Shown here: positions 34,202-47,604 of the stretch, piece by piece | Layout of the letters: every line of letters starts with the position of its first letter | Position numbering within the stretch: the first letter of the stretch is position 1 | From: Hydractinia symbiolongicarpus | Lineage: Eukaryota > Cnidaria > Hydrozoa > Anthoathecata > Hydractiniidae | NCBI RefSeq assembly: GCF_029227915.1 | Contig: NC_079888.1 | Location: 23,726,001-23,790,000, forward strand | Reading direction: 5' to 3' | DNA length: 64,000 nucleotides | Notes under the pieces: generated by a model | Told to the model about the DNA's origin: nothing | The model's database searches: none | The model's input: only the letters and a program-made list of their open reading frames with translations | Translations under genes and position numbers: made by a program

Positions 34202-37200
34202 CAAACGAAAACCCGCGATTTCCCGTAAATCCCGGGCTTGGCCTGTGTAGTCAAAAGTATACAAAGAAAGTACCCAGGGAGTAAACTCATTTCCCGAACG
34301 ATTTTTTATATTATTTTTTTACCACTAAACATATGAGACATCTAGTTTTCAAAAACGTTTTCATTTTTGATGAGACGCTTAATGAAAGAGGTTTAATCGC
34401 CGGCAAACGAAATCCCGCGTTTTCCCGTAAATCCGAGGCTTGGCCCGTATAGTCGAATGTATACAAAGAAAGTACCCAGGGAGTAAACTCATTTCCCGAC
34501 CGATTTTTTAAATTTTTTTTTCACCACTAAAACGCATGAGACTTGCAGTTTTCAAAAATGTTTTCATTTTTGATGAGACGCTTAATGAAAGAGGTTTAAT
34601 CGCCGGAAAACGAAAACCCGCGATTTCCCGTAAATCCCGGGCTTGGCCCGTATAGTCGAATGTATACAAAGAAAGTACCTTGTGAGTAAACTCATTTCCA
34701 GAACGATTTTTTAAATTATTTTTTCACCACTAAAACGCATAAGACTTGTAGTTTTTAAAAATGTTTTCATTTTTGATGAGACGCTGAATAAAAGAGGTTT
34801 AATCGCCGGAAAACGAAAACCCGCGATTTCCCGTAAAACCCGGCTTGGCCCGTATAGTCCAAAGTATACAAAGAAAGTACCCAGGAAGTAAACTCATTTT
34901 CCGAACGATTTTTTAAATTATTTTTTCACCACTAAAACGCATGAGACTTGTAGTTTTCAAATATGTTTTCATTTTTGATGAGACGCTGAATAAAAGCAGT
35001 TTAATCGCCGGCAAACGAAAACCTGCGATTTCCCTAAATCCCGGGCTTTGCCCGTATAGTCGAATGTATACAAAGAAAGTACCCTGTGAGTAAACTCATT
35101 TCCAGAACGATTTTTTAAATTATTTTTTCACCACTAAAACGCATAAGACTTGTAGTTTTTAAAAATGTTTTCATTTTTGATGAGACGCTGAATAAAAGAG
35201 GTTTAATCGCCGGCAAACGAAAACCCGCGATTTCCCGTAAATCCCGGCTTGGCCCGTATAGTCCAAAGTATACAAAGAAAGTACCCAGGGAGTAAACTCA
35301 TTTTCCGAACAATTTTTTAAATTATTTTTTCACCACTAAAACGCATGAGACTTGTAGTTTTCAAATATGTTTTCATTTTTGATGAGACGCTGAATAAAAG
35401 CAGTTTAATCGCCGGCAAACGAAAACCTGCGATTTCCCTAAATCCCGGGCTTGGCCCGTATAGTCGAATGTATACAAAGAAAGTACCCTGTGAGTAAACT
35501 CATTTCCAGAACGATTTTTTAAATTATTTTTTCACCACTAAAACGCATAAGACTTGTAGTTTTTAAAAATGTTTTCATTTTTGATGAGACGCTGAATAAA
35601 AGAAGTTTAATCGCCGGAAAACGAAAACCCGCGATTTCCCGTAAATCCCGGGCTTGGCCCGTATAGTCGAATGTATACAAAGAAAGTACCGTGTGAGTAA
35701 ACTCATTTCCAGAACGATTTTTTAAATTATTTTTTCACCACTAAAACGCATAAGACTTGTAGTTTTTAAAAATGTTTTCATTTTTGATGAGACGCTGAAT
35801 AAAAGAAGTTTAATCGCCGGCAAACGAAAACCCGAGATTTCCCGTAAATCCCGGGCTTGGCTCGTATAGTCAAAAGTATACAAAGAAAGTACCCAGGGAG
35901 TAAACTCATTTCCCGAACGTTTTTTTATATTATTTTTTTACCACTAAACGCATGAGACATCTAATTTTCAAAAATGTTTTTATTTTTGATGAGACGCTTA
36001 ATGAAAGAGGTTTAATCGCCGGCAAACGAAATCCCGCGTTTTCCCGGAAATCCGGGGCTTGGCCCGTATAGTCGAATGTATACAAAGAAAGTACCCAGGG
36101 AGTAAACCCATTTCCCGAACGATTTTTTAAATTATTTTTTCACCACTAAAACGCATAAGACTTGTTGTTTTTAAAAATGTTTTCATTTTTGATGAGACGC
36201 TGAATAAAAGAAGTTTAATCGCCGGCAAACGAAAACCCGAGATTTCCCGTAAATCCCGGGCTTGGCTCGTATAGTCAAAAGTATACAAAGAAAGTACCCA
36301 GGGAGTAAACTCATTTCCCGAACGTTTTTTTATATTATTTTTTTACCACTAAACGCATGAGACATCTAGTTTTCAAAAATGTTTTTATTTTTGATGAGAC
36401 GCTTAATGAAAGAGGTTTAATCGCCGGCAAACGAAATCCCGCGTTTTCCCGGAAATCCGGGGCTTGGCCCGTATAGTCGAATGTATACAAAGAAAGTACC
36501 CAGGGAGTAAACCCATTTCCCGAACGATTTTTTAAATTATTTTTTCACCACTAAAACGCATGAGACTTGTAGTTTTCAAATATGTATTCATTTTTGATGA
36601 GACGCTGAATAAAAGCAGTTTAATCGCCGGCAAACGAAAACCTGCGATTTCCCTAAATCCCGGACTCGGCCCGTATAGTCAAAAGTATACAAAGAAAGTA
36701 CCCAGGGAGTAAACTCCTTTCCCGAACGTTTTTTTAAATTATTTTTTCACCACTAAAACGCATGAGACTTGTAGTTTTTAAAAATGTTTTCATTTTTGAT
36801 GAGACGCTGAATAAAAGCAGTTTAATCGCTGGCAAACGAAAACCTGCGATTTCCCTAAATCCCGGACTCGGCCCGTATAGTCAAAAGTATACAAAGAAAG
36901 TACCTACGGAGTAAACTCATTTCCAGAACGATTTTTTAAATTATTTTTTCACTACTAAAACGCATAAGACCTGTTGTTTTTAAAAATGTTTTCATTTTTG
37001 ATGAGACGCTGAATAGAAGAAGTTTAATCGCCGGCAAACGAAAACCCGCGATTTCCCGTAAATCCCGGGCTTGGCCTGTGTAGTCAAAAGTATACAAAGA
37101 AAGTACCCAGGCAGTAAACTCATTTCCCGAACGATTTTTTATATTATTTTTTTACCACTAAACATATGAGACATCTAGTTTTCAAAAACGTTTTCATTTT

Positions 37201-37987
37201 TGATGAGACGCTTAATGAAAGAGGTTTAATCGCCGGCAAACGAAATCCCGCGTTTTCCCGTAAATCCGAGGCTTGGCCCGTATAGTCGAATGTATACAAA
37301 GAAAGTACCCAGGGAGTAAACTCATTTCCCGACCGATTTTTTAAATTTTTTTTTCACCACTAAAACGCATGAGACTTGCAGTTTTCAAAAATGTTTTCAT
37401 TTTTGATGAGACGCTTAATGAAAGAGGTTTAATCGCCGGAAAACGAAAACCCGCGATTTCCCGTAAATCCCGGGCTTGGCCCGTATAGTCGAATGTATAC
37501 AAAGAAAGTACCTTGTGAGTAAACTCATTTCCAGAACGATTTTTTAAATTTTTTTTTCACCACTAAAACGCATAAGACTTGTAGTTTTTAAAAATGTTTT
37601 CATTTTTGATGAGACGCTGAATAAAAGAGGTTTAATCGCCGGAAAACGAAAACCCGCGATTTCCCGTAAAACCCGGCTTGGCCCGTATAGTCCAAAGTAT
37701 ACAAAGAAAGTACCCAGGAAGTAAACTCATTTTCCGAACGATTTTTTAAATTATTTTTTCACCACTAAAACGCATGAGACTTGTAGTTTTCAAATATGTT
37801 TTCATTTTTGATGAGACGCTGAATAAAAGCAGTTTAATCGCCGGCAAACGAAAACCTGCAATTTCCCTAAATCCCGGGCTTTGCCCGTATAGTCGAATGT
37901 ATACAAAGAAAGTACCCTGTGAGTAAACTCATTTCCAGAACGATTTTTTAAATTTTTTTTTCACCACTAAAACGCATAAGACTTGTA

Positions 37988-40030
37988 GTTTTTAAAAATG
38001 TTTTCATTTTTGATGAGACGCTGAATAAAAGAAATTTAATCGCCGGCAAACGAAAACCCGAGATTTCCCGTAAATCCCGGGCTTGGCTCGTATAGTCAAA
38101 AGTATACAAAGAAAGTACCCAGGGAGTAAACTCATTTCCCGAACGTTTTTTTATATTATTTTTTTACCACTAAACGCATGAGACATCTAGTTTTCAAAAA
38201 TGTTTTTATTTTTGATGAGACGCTTAATGAAAGAGGTTTAATCGCCGGCAAACGAAATCCTGCGTTTTCCCGGAAATCCGGGGCTTGGCCCGTATAGTCG
38301 AATGTATACAAAGAAAGTACCTACGGAGTAAACTCATTTCCAGAACGATTTTTTAAATTATTTTTTCACTACTAAAACGCATAAGACCTGTTGTTTTTAA
38401 AAATGTTTTCATTTTTGATGAGACGCTGAATAGAAGAAGTTTAATCGCCGGCAAACGAAAACCCGCGATTTCCCGTAAATCCCGGGCTTGGCCTGTGTAG
38501 TCAAAAGTATACAAAGAAAGTACCCAGGCAGTAAACTCATTTCCCGAACGATTTTTTATATTATTTTTTTACCACTAAACATATGAGACATCTAGTTTTC
38601 AAAAATGTTTTCATTTTTGATGAGACGCTTAATGAAAGAGGTTTAATCGCCGGCAAACGAAATCCCGCGTTTTCCCGTAAATCCGAGGCTTGGCCCGTAT
38701 AGTCGAATGTATACAAAGAAAGTACCCAGGGAGTAAACTCATTTCCCGACCGATTTTTTAAATTTTTTTTCACCACTAAAACGCATGAGACTTGCAGTTT
38801 TCAAAAATGTTTTCATTTTTGATGAGACGCTTAATGAAAGAGGTTTAATCGCAGGAAAACGAAAACCCGCGATTTCCCGTAAATCCCGGGCTTGGCCCGT
38901 ATAGTCGAATGTATACAAAGAAAGTACCCTGTGAGTAAACTCATTTCCAGAACGATTTTTTAAATTATTTTTTCACCACTAAAACGCATAAGACTTGTAG
39001 TTTTTAAAAATGTTTTCATTTTTGATGAGACGCTGAATAAAAGAAGTTTAATCGCCGGCAAACGAAAACCCACGATTTCCCGTTAATCCCGGCTTGGCCC
39101 GTATAGTCAAAAGTATACAAAGAAAGTACCCAGGGAGTAAACTCATTTCCCGAACGATTTTTTAAATTATTTTTTCACCACTAAAACGCATGAGACTTGT
39201 AGTTTTTTAAAAATGTTTTCATTTTTGATGAGACGCTGAATAAAAGCAGTTTAATCGCCGGCAAACGAAAAACTGCAATTCTCTAAATCCCGGACTCGGC
39301 CCGTATAGTCAAAAGTATACAAAGAAAGTACCCAAGGAGTAAACTCATTTCCAGAACGATTTTTTAAATTATTTTTTTACCACTAAAACGCATAAGACTT
39401 GTAGTTTTCAAATATGTTTTCATTTTTGATGAGACGCTGAATAAAAGCAGTTTAATCGCCGGCAAACGAAAACCTGCGATTTCCCTAAATCCCGGACTCG
39501 GCCCGTATAGTCAAAAGTATACAAAGAAGGTACCCAGGGAGTAAACTCATTTTCCGAACGATTTTTTAAAATATTTTTTCACCACTAAAACGCATGAGAC
39601 TTGTAGTTTTCAAATATGTTTTCATTTTTGATGAGACGGTGAATAAAAGCAGTTTAATCGCCGGCAAACGAAAACCTGCGATTTCCCTAAATCCCGGCTT
39701 GGCCCGTATAGTCAAAAGTATACAAAGAAAGTACCCAGGGAGTAAACTCATTTCCCGAACGTTTTTTTATATTATTTTTTTACCACTAAACGCATGAGAC
39801 ATCTAGTTTTCAAAAATGTTTTTATTTTTGATGAGACGCTTAATGAAAGAGGTTTAATCGCCGGCAAACGAAATCCTGCATTTTCCCGGAAATCCGGGGC
39901 TTGGCCCGTATAGTCGAATGTATACAAAGAAAGTACCCAGGGAGTAAACCCATTTCCCGAACGATTTTTTAAATTATTTTTTCACCACTAAAACGCATAA
40001 GACTTGTTGTTTTTAAAAATGTTTTCATCT
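37988..40030. repeat. Mixed region with a further partial copy of the 2,833-bp unit
   Basis: From about 38,310 to 38,930 the sequence repeats 36,900-37,520 with the marks TACCTACGGAG, GGCCTGTGTAGTC and CAGGCAGTAAAC. Around 39,270 lies a distinctive GAAAAACTGCAATTCTC monomer whose near copy is at about 61,880, with flanks also alike, so homology reaches across about 22.6 kb. Confidence 0.78.
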
Positions 40031-41646
40031 TTGATGAGACGCTGAATAAAAGAGGTTTAATCGCCGGCAAACGAAAACCCGCGATTTCCCGTAAATCCCG
40101 GTTTGGCGCGTATAGTCAAAAGTATACAAAGAAAGTACCCAGGGAGTAAACTCATTTCCCGAACGTTTTTTTATATTATTTTTTTACCACTAAACGCATG
40201 AGACATCTAGTTTTCAAAAATGTTTTTATTTTTGATGAGACGCTTAATGAAAGAGGTTTAATCGCCGGCAAACGAAATCCTGCGTTTTCCCGGAAATCCG
40301 GGTCTTGGCCCGTATAGTCGAATGTATACAAAGAAAGTACCCAGGGAGTAAACCCATTTCCCGAACGATTTTTTAAATTATTTTTTCACCACTAAAACGC
40401 ATAAGACTTGTTGTTTTTAAAAATGTTTTCATTTTTGATGAGACGCTGAATAAAAGCAGTTTAATCGCCGGCAAACGAAAACCTGCGATTTCCCTAAATC
40501 CCGGACTCGGCCCGTATAGTCAAAAGTATACAAAGAATGTACCCAGGGAGTAAACTCATTTCCCAAACGATTTTTTAAATTATTTTTTCACCACTAAAAC
40601 GCATGAGACTTGTAGTTTTTAAAAATGTTTTCATTTTTGATGAGACGCTGAATAAAAGCAGTTTAATCGCTGGCAAACGAAAACCTGCGATTTCCCTAAA
40701 TCCTGGACTCGGCCCGTATAGTCAAAAGTATACAAAGAAAGTACCTACGGAGTAAACTCATTTCCAGAACGATTTTTTAAATTATTTTTTCACTACTAAA
40801 ACGCATAAGACCTGTTGTTTTTAAAAATGTTTCCATTTTTGATGAGACGCTGAATAAAAGAGGTTTAATCGCCGGCAAACGAAAACCCGCGATTTCCCGT
40901 AAATCCCGGTTTGGCGCGTATAGTCAAAAGTATACAAAGAAAGTACCCAGGGAGTAAACTCATTTCCCGAACGTTTTTTTATATTATTTTTTTACCACTA
41001 AACGCATGAGACATCTAGTTTTCAAAAATGTTTTTATTTTTGATGAGACGCTTAATGAAAGAGGTTTAATCGCCGGCAAACGAAATCCTGCGTTTTCCCG
41101 GAAATCCGGGGCTTGGCCCGTATAGTCGAATGTATACAAAGAAAGTACCCAGTGAGTAAACCCATTTCCCAAACGATTTTTTAAATTATTTTTTCACCAC
41201 TAAAACGCATAAGACTTGTTGTTTTTAAAAATGTTTTCATTTTTGATGAGACGCTGAATAAAAGCAGTTTAATCGCCGGCAAACGAAAACCTGCGATTTC
41301 CCTAAATCCCGGACTCGGCCCGTATAGTCAAAAGTATACAAAGAAGGTACCCAGGGAGTAAACTCATTTCCCAAACGATTTTTTAAATTATTTTTTCACC
41401 ACTAAAACGCATGAGACTTGTAGTTTTTAAAAATGTTTTCATTTTTGATGAGACGCTGAATAAAAGCAGTTTAATCGCTGGCAAACGAAAACCTGCGATT
41501 TCCCTAAATCCTGGACTCGGCCCGTATAGTCAAAAGTATACAAAGAAAGTACCTACGGAGTAAACTCATTTCCAGAACGATTTTTTAAATTATTTTTTCA
41601 CTACTAAAACGCATAAGACCTGTTGTTTTTAAAAATGTTTTCATTT
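40031..41646. repeat. Four-monomer (808-bp) tandem duplication
   Basis: Copies are about 40,031-40,838 and 40,839-41,646; the unique-looking CCCGGTTTGGCGCG occurs at about 40,098 and 40,906. Differences such as GGGTCTTGG versus GGGGCTTGG and AAGAATGTAC versus AAGAAGGTAC show it is not brand new. Confidence 0.83.
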
Positions 41647-44051
41647 TTGATGAGACGCTGAATAGAAGAAGTTTAATCGCCGGCAAACGAAAACCCGCGA
41701 TTTCCCGTAAATCCCGGGCTTGGCCCGTATAGTCAAAAGTATACAAAGAAAGTACCCAGGGAGTAAACTCATTTCCCGAACGATTTTTTATATTATTTTT
41801 TTACCACTAAACATATGAGACATTTAGTTTTCAAAAATGTTTTCATTTTTGATGAGACGCTTAATGAAAGAGGTTTAATCGCCGGCAAACGAAATCCCGC
41901 GTTTTCCCGTAAATCCGAGGCTTGGCCCGTATAGTCGAATGTATACAAAGAAAGTACCCAGGGAGTAAACTCATTTCCCGCCCGATTTTTTAAAATTTTT
42001 TTTCACCACTAAAACGCATGAAACTTGCAGTTTTCAAAAATGTTTTCATTTTTGATGAGACGCTTAATGAAAGAGGTTTAATCGCCGGAACACGAAAACC
42101 CGCGATTACCCGTAAATCCCGGGCTTGGCCCGTATAGTCGAATGTATACAAAGAAAGTACCCTGTGAGTAAACTCATTTCCAGAACGATTTTTTAAATTA
42201 TTTTTTCACCACTAAAACGCATAAGACTTGTAGTTTTTAAAAATGTTTTCATTTTTGATGAGACGCTGAATAAAAGAAGTTTAATCGCCGGCAAACGAAA
42301 ACCCGCGATTTCCCGTTAATCCCGACTTGGCGCGTATTGTCAAAAGTATACAAAGAAAGTACCCAGGGAGTAAACTCATTTCCCGAACGATTTTTTAAAT
42401 TATTTTTTCACTACTAAAACGCATGAGACTTGCAGTTTTCAAAATTGTTTTAATTTTTGATGAGTCGCTGAATAAAAGAAGTTTAATCGCCGGCAAACAA
42501 AAACCCGCGATTTCCCGTAAATCCCGGGCTTGGCCCGTATAGTCAAAAGTATACAAAGAAAGTACCCAGGGAGTAAACTCATTTCCAGAACGATTTTTTA
42601 AATTATTTTTTCACCACTAAAACGCATGAGACTTGCAGTTTTTAAAAATGTTTTCATTTTTGATGAGACGCTGAATAAAAGAAGTTTAATCGCCGGCAAA
42701 CGAAAACCCGCGATTTCCCGTAAATCCCGGGCTTGGCCCGTATAGTCAAAAGTATACAAATAAAGTACCCAGGGAGTAAACTCATTTCCCGAACGATTTT
42801 TTATATTATTTTTTTACCACTAAACGCATGAGACATCTAGTTTTCAAAAATGTTTTCATTTTTGATGAGACGCTTAATGAAAGAGGTTTAATCGCCGGCA
42901 AACGAAATCCCGCGTTTTCCCGTAAATCCGGGGCTTGGCCTGTATAGTCGAATGTATACAAAGAAAGTACCCAGGGAGTAAACTCATTTCCAGAACGATT
43001 TTTTAAATTATTTTATCACCACTAAAACGCATAAGACTTGTAGTTTTTAAAAATGTTTTCATTTTTGATGAGACGCTGAATAAAAAAAGTTTAATCGCCG
43101 GAAAACGAAAACCCGCGATTTCCCGTAAATCCCGGGCTTGGCCCGTATAGTCGAATGTATACAAAGAAAGTACCCTGTGAGTAAACTCATTTCCAGAACG
43201 ATTTTTTAAATTATTTTTTCACCACTAAAACGCATAAGACTTGTAGTTTTTAAAAATGTTTTCATTTTTGATGAGACGCTGAATAAAATAAGTTTAATCG
43301 CCGGCAAACGAAAACCCGAGATTTCCCGTAAATCCCGGGCTTGGCTCGTATAGTCAAAAGTATACAAAGAAAGTACCCAGGGAGTAAACTCATTTCCCGA
43401 ACGATTTTTTAAATTATTTTTTCACCACTAAAACGCATAAGACTTGTTGTTTTTAAAAATGTTTTCATTTTTGATGAGACGCTGAATAAAAGAGGTTTAA
43501 TCGCCGGCAAACGAAAACCCGCGATTTCCCGTAAATCCCGGCTTGGCCCGTATAGTCCAAAGTATACAAAGAAAGTACCGTGTGAGTAAACTCATTTCCA
43601 GAACGATTTTTTAAATTATTTTTTCACCACTAAAACGCATAAGACTTGTAGTTTTTAAAAATGTTTTCATTTTTGATGAGACGCTGAATAAAAGAAGTTT
43701 AATCGCCGGCAAACGAAAACCCGAGATTTCCCGTAAATCCCGGGCTTGGCTCGTATAGTCAAAAGTATACAAAGAAAGTACCCAGGGAGTAAACTCATTT
43801 CCCGAACGTTTTTTTATATTATTTTTTTACCACTAAACGCATGAGACATCTAGTTTTCAAAAATGTTTTTATTTTTGATGAGACGCTTAATGAAAGAGGT
43901 TTAATCGCCGGCAAACGAAATCCTGCGTTTTCCCGGAAATCCGGGGCTTGGCCCGTATAGTCGAATGTATACAAAGAAAGTACCCAGGGAGTAAACCCAT
44001 TTCCCGAACGATTTTTTAAATTATTTTTTCACCACTAAAACGCATAAGACT
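41647..44051. repeat. Mixed right-domain monomers
   Basis: About 12 full-length monomers of right-half types (GAGGCTTGG, GGCTCGTATAG, CCGTGTGAG and CAAACAAAAACCC) with no clear local higher-order pattern. The stretch at 41,470-42,300 resembles 62,260-63,100. No gene or foreign sequence is present. Confidence 0.78.
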
Positions 44052-45461
44052 TGTTGTTTTTAAAAATGTTTTCATTTTTGATGAGACGCTGAATAAAAGA
44101 AGTTTAATCGCCGGCAAACGAAAACCCGAGATTTCCCGTAAATCCCGGGCTTGGCTCGTATAGTCAAAAGTATACAAAGAAAGTACCCAGGGAGTAAACT
44201 CATTTCCCGAACGTTTTTTTATATTATTTTTTTACCACTAAACGCATGAGACATCTAGTTTTCAAAAATGTTTTTATTTTTGATGAGACGCTTAATGAAA
44301 GAGGTTTAATCGCCGGCAAACGAAATCCTGCGTTTTCCCGGAAATCCGGCGCTTGGCCCGTATAGTCGAATGTATACAAAGAAAGTACCCAGGGAGTAAA
44401 CCAATTTCCCGAACGATTTTTTAAATTATTTTTTCACCACTAAAACGCATAAGACTTGTTGTTTCTAAAAATGTTTTCATTTTTGATGAGACGCTGAATA
44501 AAAGAGGTTTAATCGCCGGCAAACGAAAACCCGCGATTTCCCGTAAATCCCGGCTTGGCCCGTATAGTCCAAAGTATACAAAGAAAGTACCCAGGGAGTA
44601 AACTCATTTTCCGAACGATTTTTTAAATTATTTTTTCACCACTAAAACGCATGAGACTTGTAGTTTTTAAATATGTATTCATTTTTGATGAGACGCTGAA
44701 TAAAAGCAGTTTAATCGCCGGCAAACGAAAACCTGCGATTTCCCTAAATCCCGGACTCGGCCCGTATAGTCAAAAGTATACAAAGAAAGTACCCAGGGAG
44801 TAAACTCCTTTCCCAAACGATTTTTTATATTATTTTTTCACCACTAAAACGCATGAGACTTGTAGTTTTTAAAAATGTTTTCATTTTTGATGAGACGCTG
44901 AATAAAAGCAGTTTAATCGCTGGCAAACGAAAACCTGCGATTTCCCTAAATCCCGGACTCGGCCCGTATAGTCAAAAGTATACAAAGAAAGTACCTACGG
45001 AGTAAACTCATTTCCAGAACGATTTTTTAAATTATTTTTTCACTACTAAAACGCAAAAGACCTGTTGTTTTTAAAAATGTTTTCATTTTTGATGAGACGC
45101 TGAATAGAAGAAGTTTAATCGCCGGCAAACGAAAACCCGCGATTTCCCGTAAATCCCGGGCTTGGCCCGTGTAGTCAAAAGTATACAAAGAAAGTACCCA
45201 GGGAGTAAACTCATTTCCCGAACGATTTTTTATATTATTTTTTTACCACTAAACATATGAGACATCTAGTTTTCAAAAATGTTTTCATTTTTGATGAGAC
45301 GCTTAATGAAAGAGGTTTAATCGCCGGCAAACGAAATCCCGCGTTTTCCCGTAAATCCGAGGCTTGGCCCGTATAGTCGAATGTATACAAAGAAAGTACC
45401 CAGGGAGTAAACTCATTTCCCGACCGATTTTTTAAATTTTTTTTTCACCACTAAAACGCAT
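44052..45461. repeat. Seven-monomer segment shared with the 4.6-kb repeats
   Basis: This 1,410-bp segment recurs at 49,717-51,126 (shift 5,665 bp) and 54,348-55,757. Rare marks shared by all three are AAATCCGGCGCTTGG (44,341; 50,006; 54,637), AGTAAACCAATTTCCC, TTGTTGTTTCTAAAAATG and ACGCAAAAGACCTG. It is the probable source, or a sister, of the first part of the 4,631-bp unit. Confidence 0.85.
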
Positions 45462-47377
45462 AAGACTTGTTGTTTTTAAAAATGTTTTCATTTTTGATGA
45501 GACGCTGAATAAAAGAGGTTTAATCGCCGGCAAACGAAAACCCGCGATTTCCCGTAAATCCCGGCTTGGCCGTATAGTCCAAAGTATACAAAGAAAGTAC
45601 CCAGGGAGTAAACTCATTTTCCGAACGATTTTTTAAATTATTTTTTCACCACTAAAACGCATGAGACTTGTAGTTTTCAAATATGCATTCATTTTTGATG
45701 AGACGCTGAATAAAAGCAGTTTAATCGCCGGCAAACGAAAACCTGCGATTTCCCTAAATCCCGGACTCGACCCGTATAGTCAAAAGTATACAAAGAAAGT
45801 ACCCAGGGAGTAAACTCCTTTCCCGAACGATTTTTTAAATTATTTTTTCACCACTAAAACGCATGAGACTTGTAGTTTTTAAAAATGTTTTCATTTTTGA
45901 TGAGACGCTGAATAAAAGCAGTTTAATCGCTGGCAAACGAAAACCTGCGATTTCCCTAAATCCCGGACTCGGCCCGTATAGTCAAAAGTATACAAAGAAA
46001 GTACCTACGGAGTAAACTCATTTCCAGAACGATTTTTTAAATTATTTTTTCACTACTAAAACGCATAAGACCTGTTGTTTTTAAAAATGTTTTCATTTTT
46101 GATGAGACGCTGAATAGAAGAAGTTTAATCGCCGGCAAACGAAAACCCGCGATTTCCCGTAAATCCCGGGCTTGGCCCGTGTAGTCAAAAGTATACAAAG
46201 AAAGTACCCAGGGAGTAAACTCATTTCCCGAACGCTTTTTTACATTATTTTTTTACCACTAAACATATGAGACATCTAGTTTTCAAAAATGTTTTCATTT
46301 TTGATGAGACGCTTAATGAAAGAGGTTTAATCGCCGGCAAACGAAATCCCGCGTTTTCCCGTAAATCCGAGGCTTGGCCCGTATAGTCGAATGTATACAA
46401 AGAAAGTACCCAGGGAGTAAACTCATTTCCCGACCGATTTTTTAAATTTTTTTTTCACCACTAAAACGCATGAGACTTGCAGTTTTCAAAAATGTTTTCA
46501 TTTTTAATGAGACGCTTAATGAAAGAGGTTTAATCGCCGGAAAACGAAAACCCGCGATTTCCTGTAAATCCCGGGCTTGGCCCGTATAGTCGAATGTATA
46601 CAAAGAAAGTACCCTGTGAGTAAACTCATTTCCAGAACGATTTTTTAAATTATTTTTTCACCACTAAAACGCATAAGACTTGTAGTTTTTAAAAATGTTT
46701 TCATTTTTGATGAGACGCTGAATAAAAGAAGTTTAATCGCCGGCAAACGAAAACCCGCGATTTCCCGTTAATCCCGGCTTGGCCCGTATAGTCAAAAGTA
46801 TACAAAGAAAGTACCCAGGGAGTAAACTCATTTCCCGAACGATTTTTTAAATTATTTTTTCACTACTAAAACGCATGAGACTTGCAGTTTTCAAAAATGT
46901 TTTCATTTTTGATGAGTCGCTGAATAAAAGAAGTTTAATCGCCGGCAAACAAAAACCCGCGATTTCCCGTAAATCCCGGGCTTGGCCCGTATAGTCAAAA
47001 GTATACAAAGAAAGTACCCAGGGAGTAAACTCATTTTCCGAACGATTTTTTAAATTATTTTTTCACCACTAAAACGCATGAGACTTGTAGTTTTCAAATA
47101 TGTATTCATTTTTGATGAGACGCTGAATAAAAGCAGTTTAATCGCCGGCAAACGAAAACCTGCGATTTCCCTAAATCCCGGACTCGGCCCGTATAGTCAA
47201 AAGTATACAAAGAAAGTACCCAGTGAGTAAACTCCTTTCCCGAACGATTTTTTAAATTATTTTTTCACCACTAAAACGCATGAGACTTGTAGTTTTTAAA
47301 AATGTTTTCATTTTTGATGAGACGCTGAATAAAAGCAGTTTAATCGCTGGCAAACGAAAACCTGCGATTTCCCTAAA
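45462..47377. repeat. Segment homologous to the later part of the 4.6-kb repeats
   Basis: It matches 51,330-53,247 and 55,961-57,878 with a shift near 5,868 bp, one monomer more than the adjoining homology, so the later copies carry an extra monomer (about 51,127-51,329). This copy has GGCTTGGCCGTATAG, a 1-bp loss, and lacks the 22-bp deletion found in the later copies. Confidence 0.8.
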
Positions 47378-47604
47378 TCCCGGACTCGGCCCGTATAGTC
47401 AAAAGTATACAAAGAAAGTACCTACGGAGTAAACTCACTTCCCGAACGATTTTTTAAATTATTTTTTCACTACTAAAACGCATGAGACTTGCAGTTTTCA
47501 AAAATGTTTTCATTTTTGATGAGTCGCTGAATAAAAGAAGTTTAATCGCCGGCAAACAAAAACCCGCGATTTCCCGTAAATCCCGGGCTTGGCCCGTATA
47601 GTCA

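Larger units (their letters stand above)
32322..37987. repeat. 14-monomer (2,833-bp) tandem duplication, two copies
   Basis: Copies are 32,322-35,154 and 35,155-37,987, with matching sequence running on slightly. Shared rare marks include AAGTACCGTGTGAG (32,851 and 35,684), CATCTAATTTTC, CCCGTAAAACCCGGC (34,830 and 37,663) and CCGGGCTTTGCCCG. A few differences are visible, such as GTTTATTCGCC versus GTTTAATCGCC, CAGGGAGT versus CAGGCAGT, and AAATTATTTTTTC versus AAATTTTTTTTTC. Confidence 0.88.
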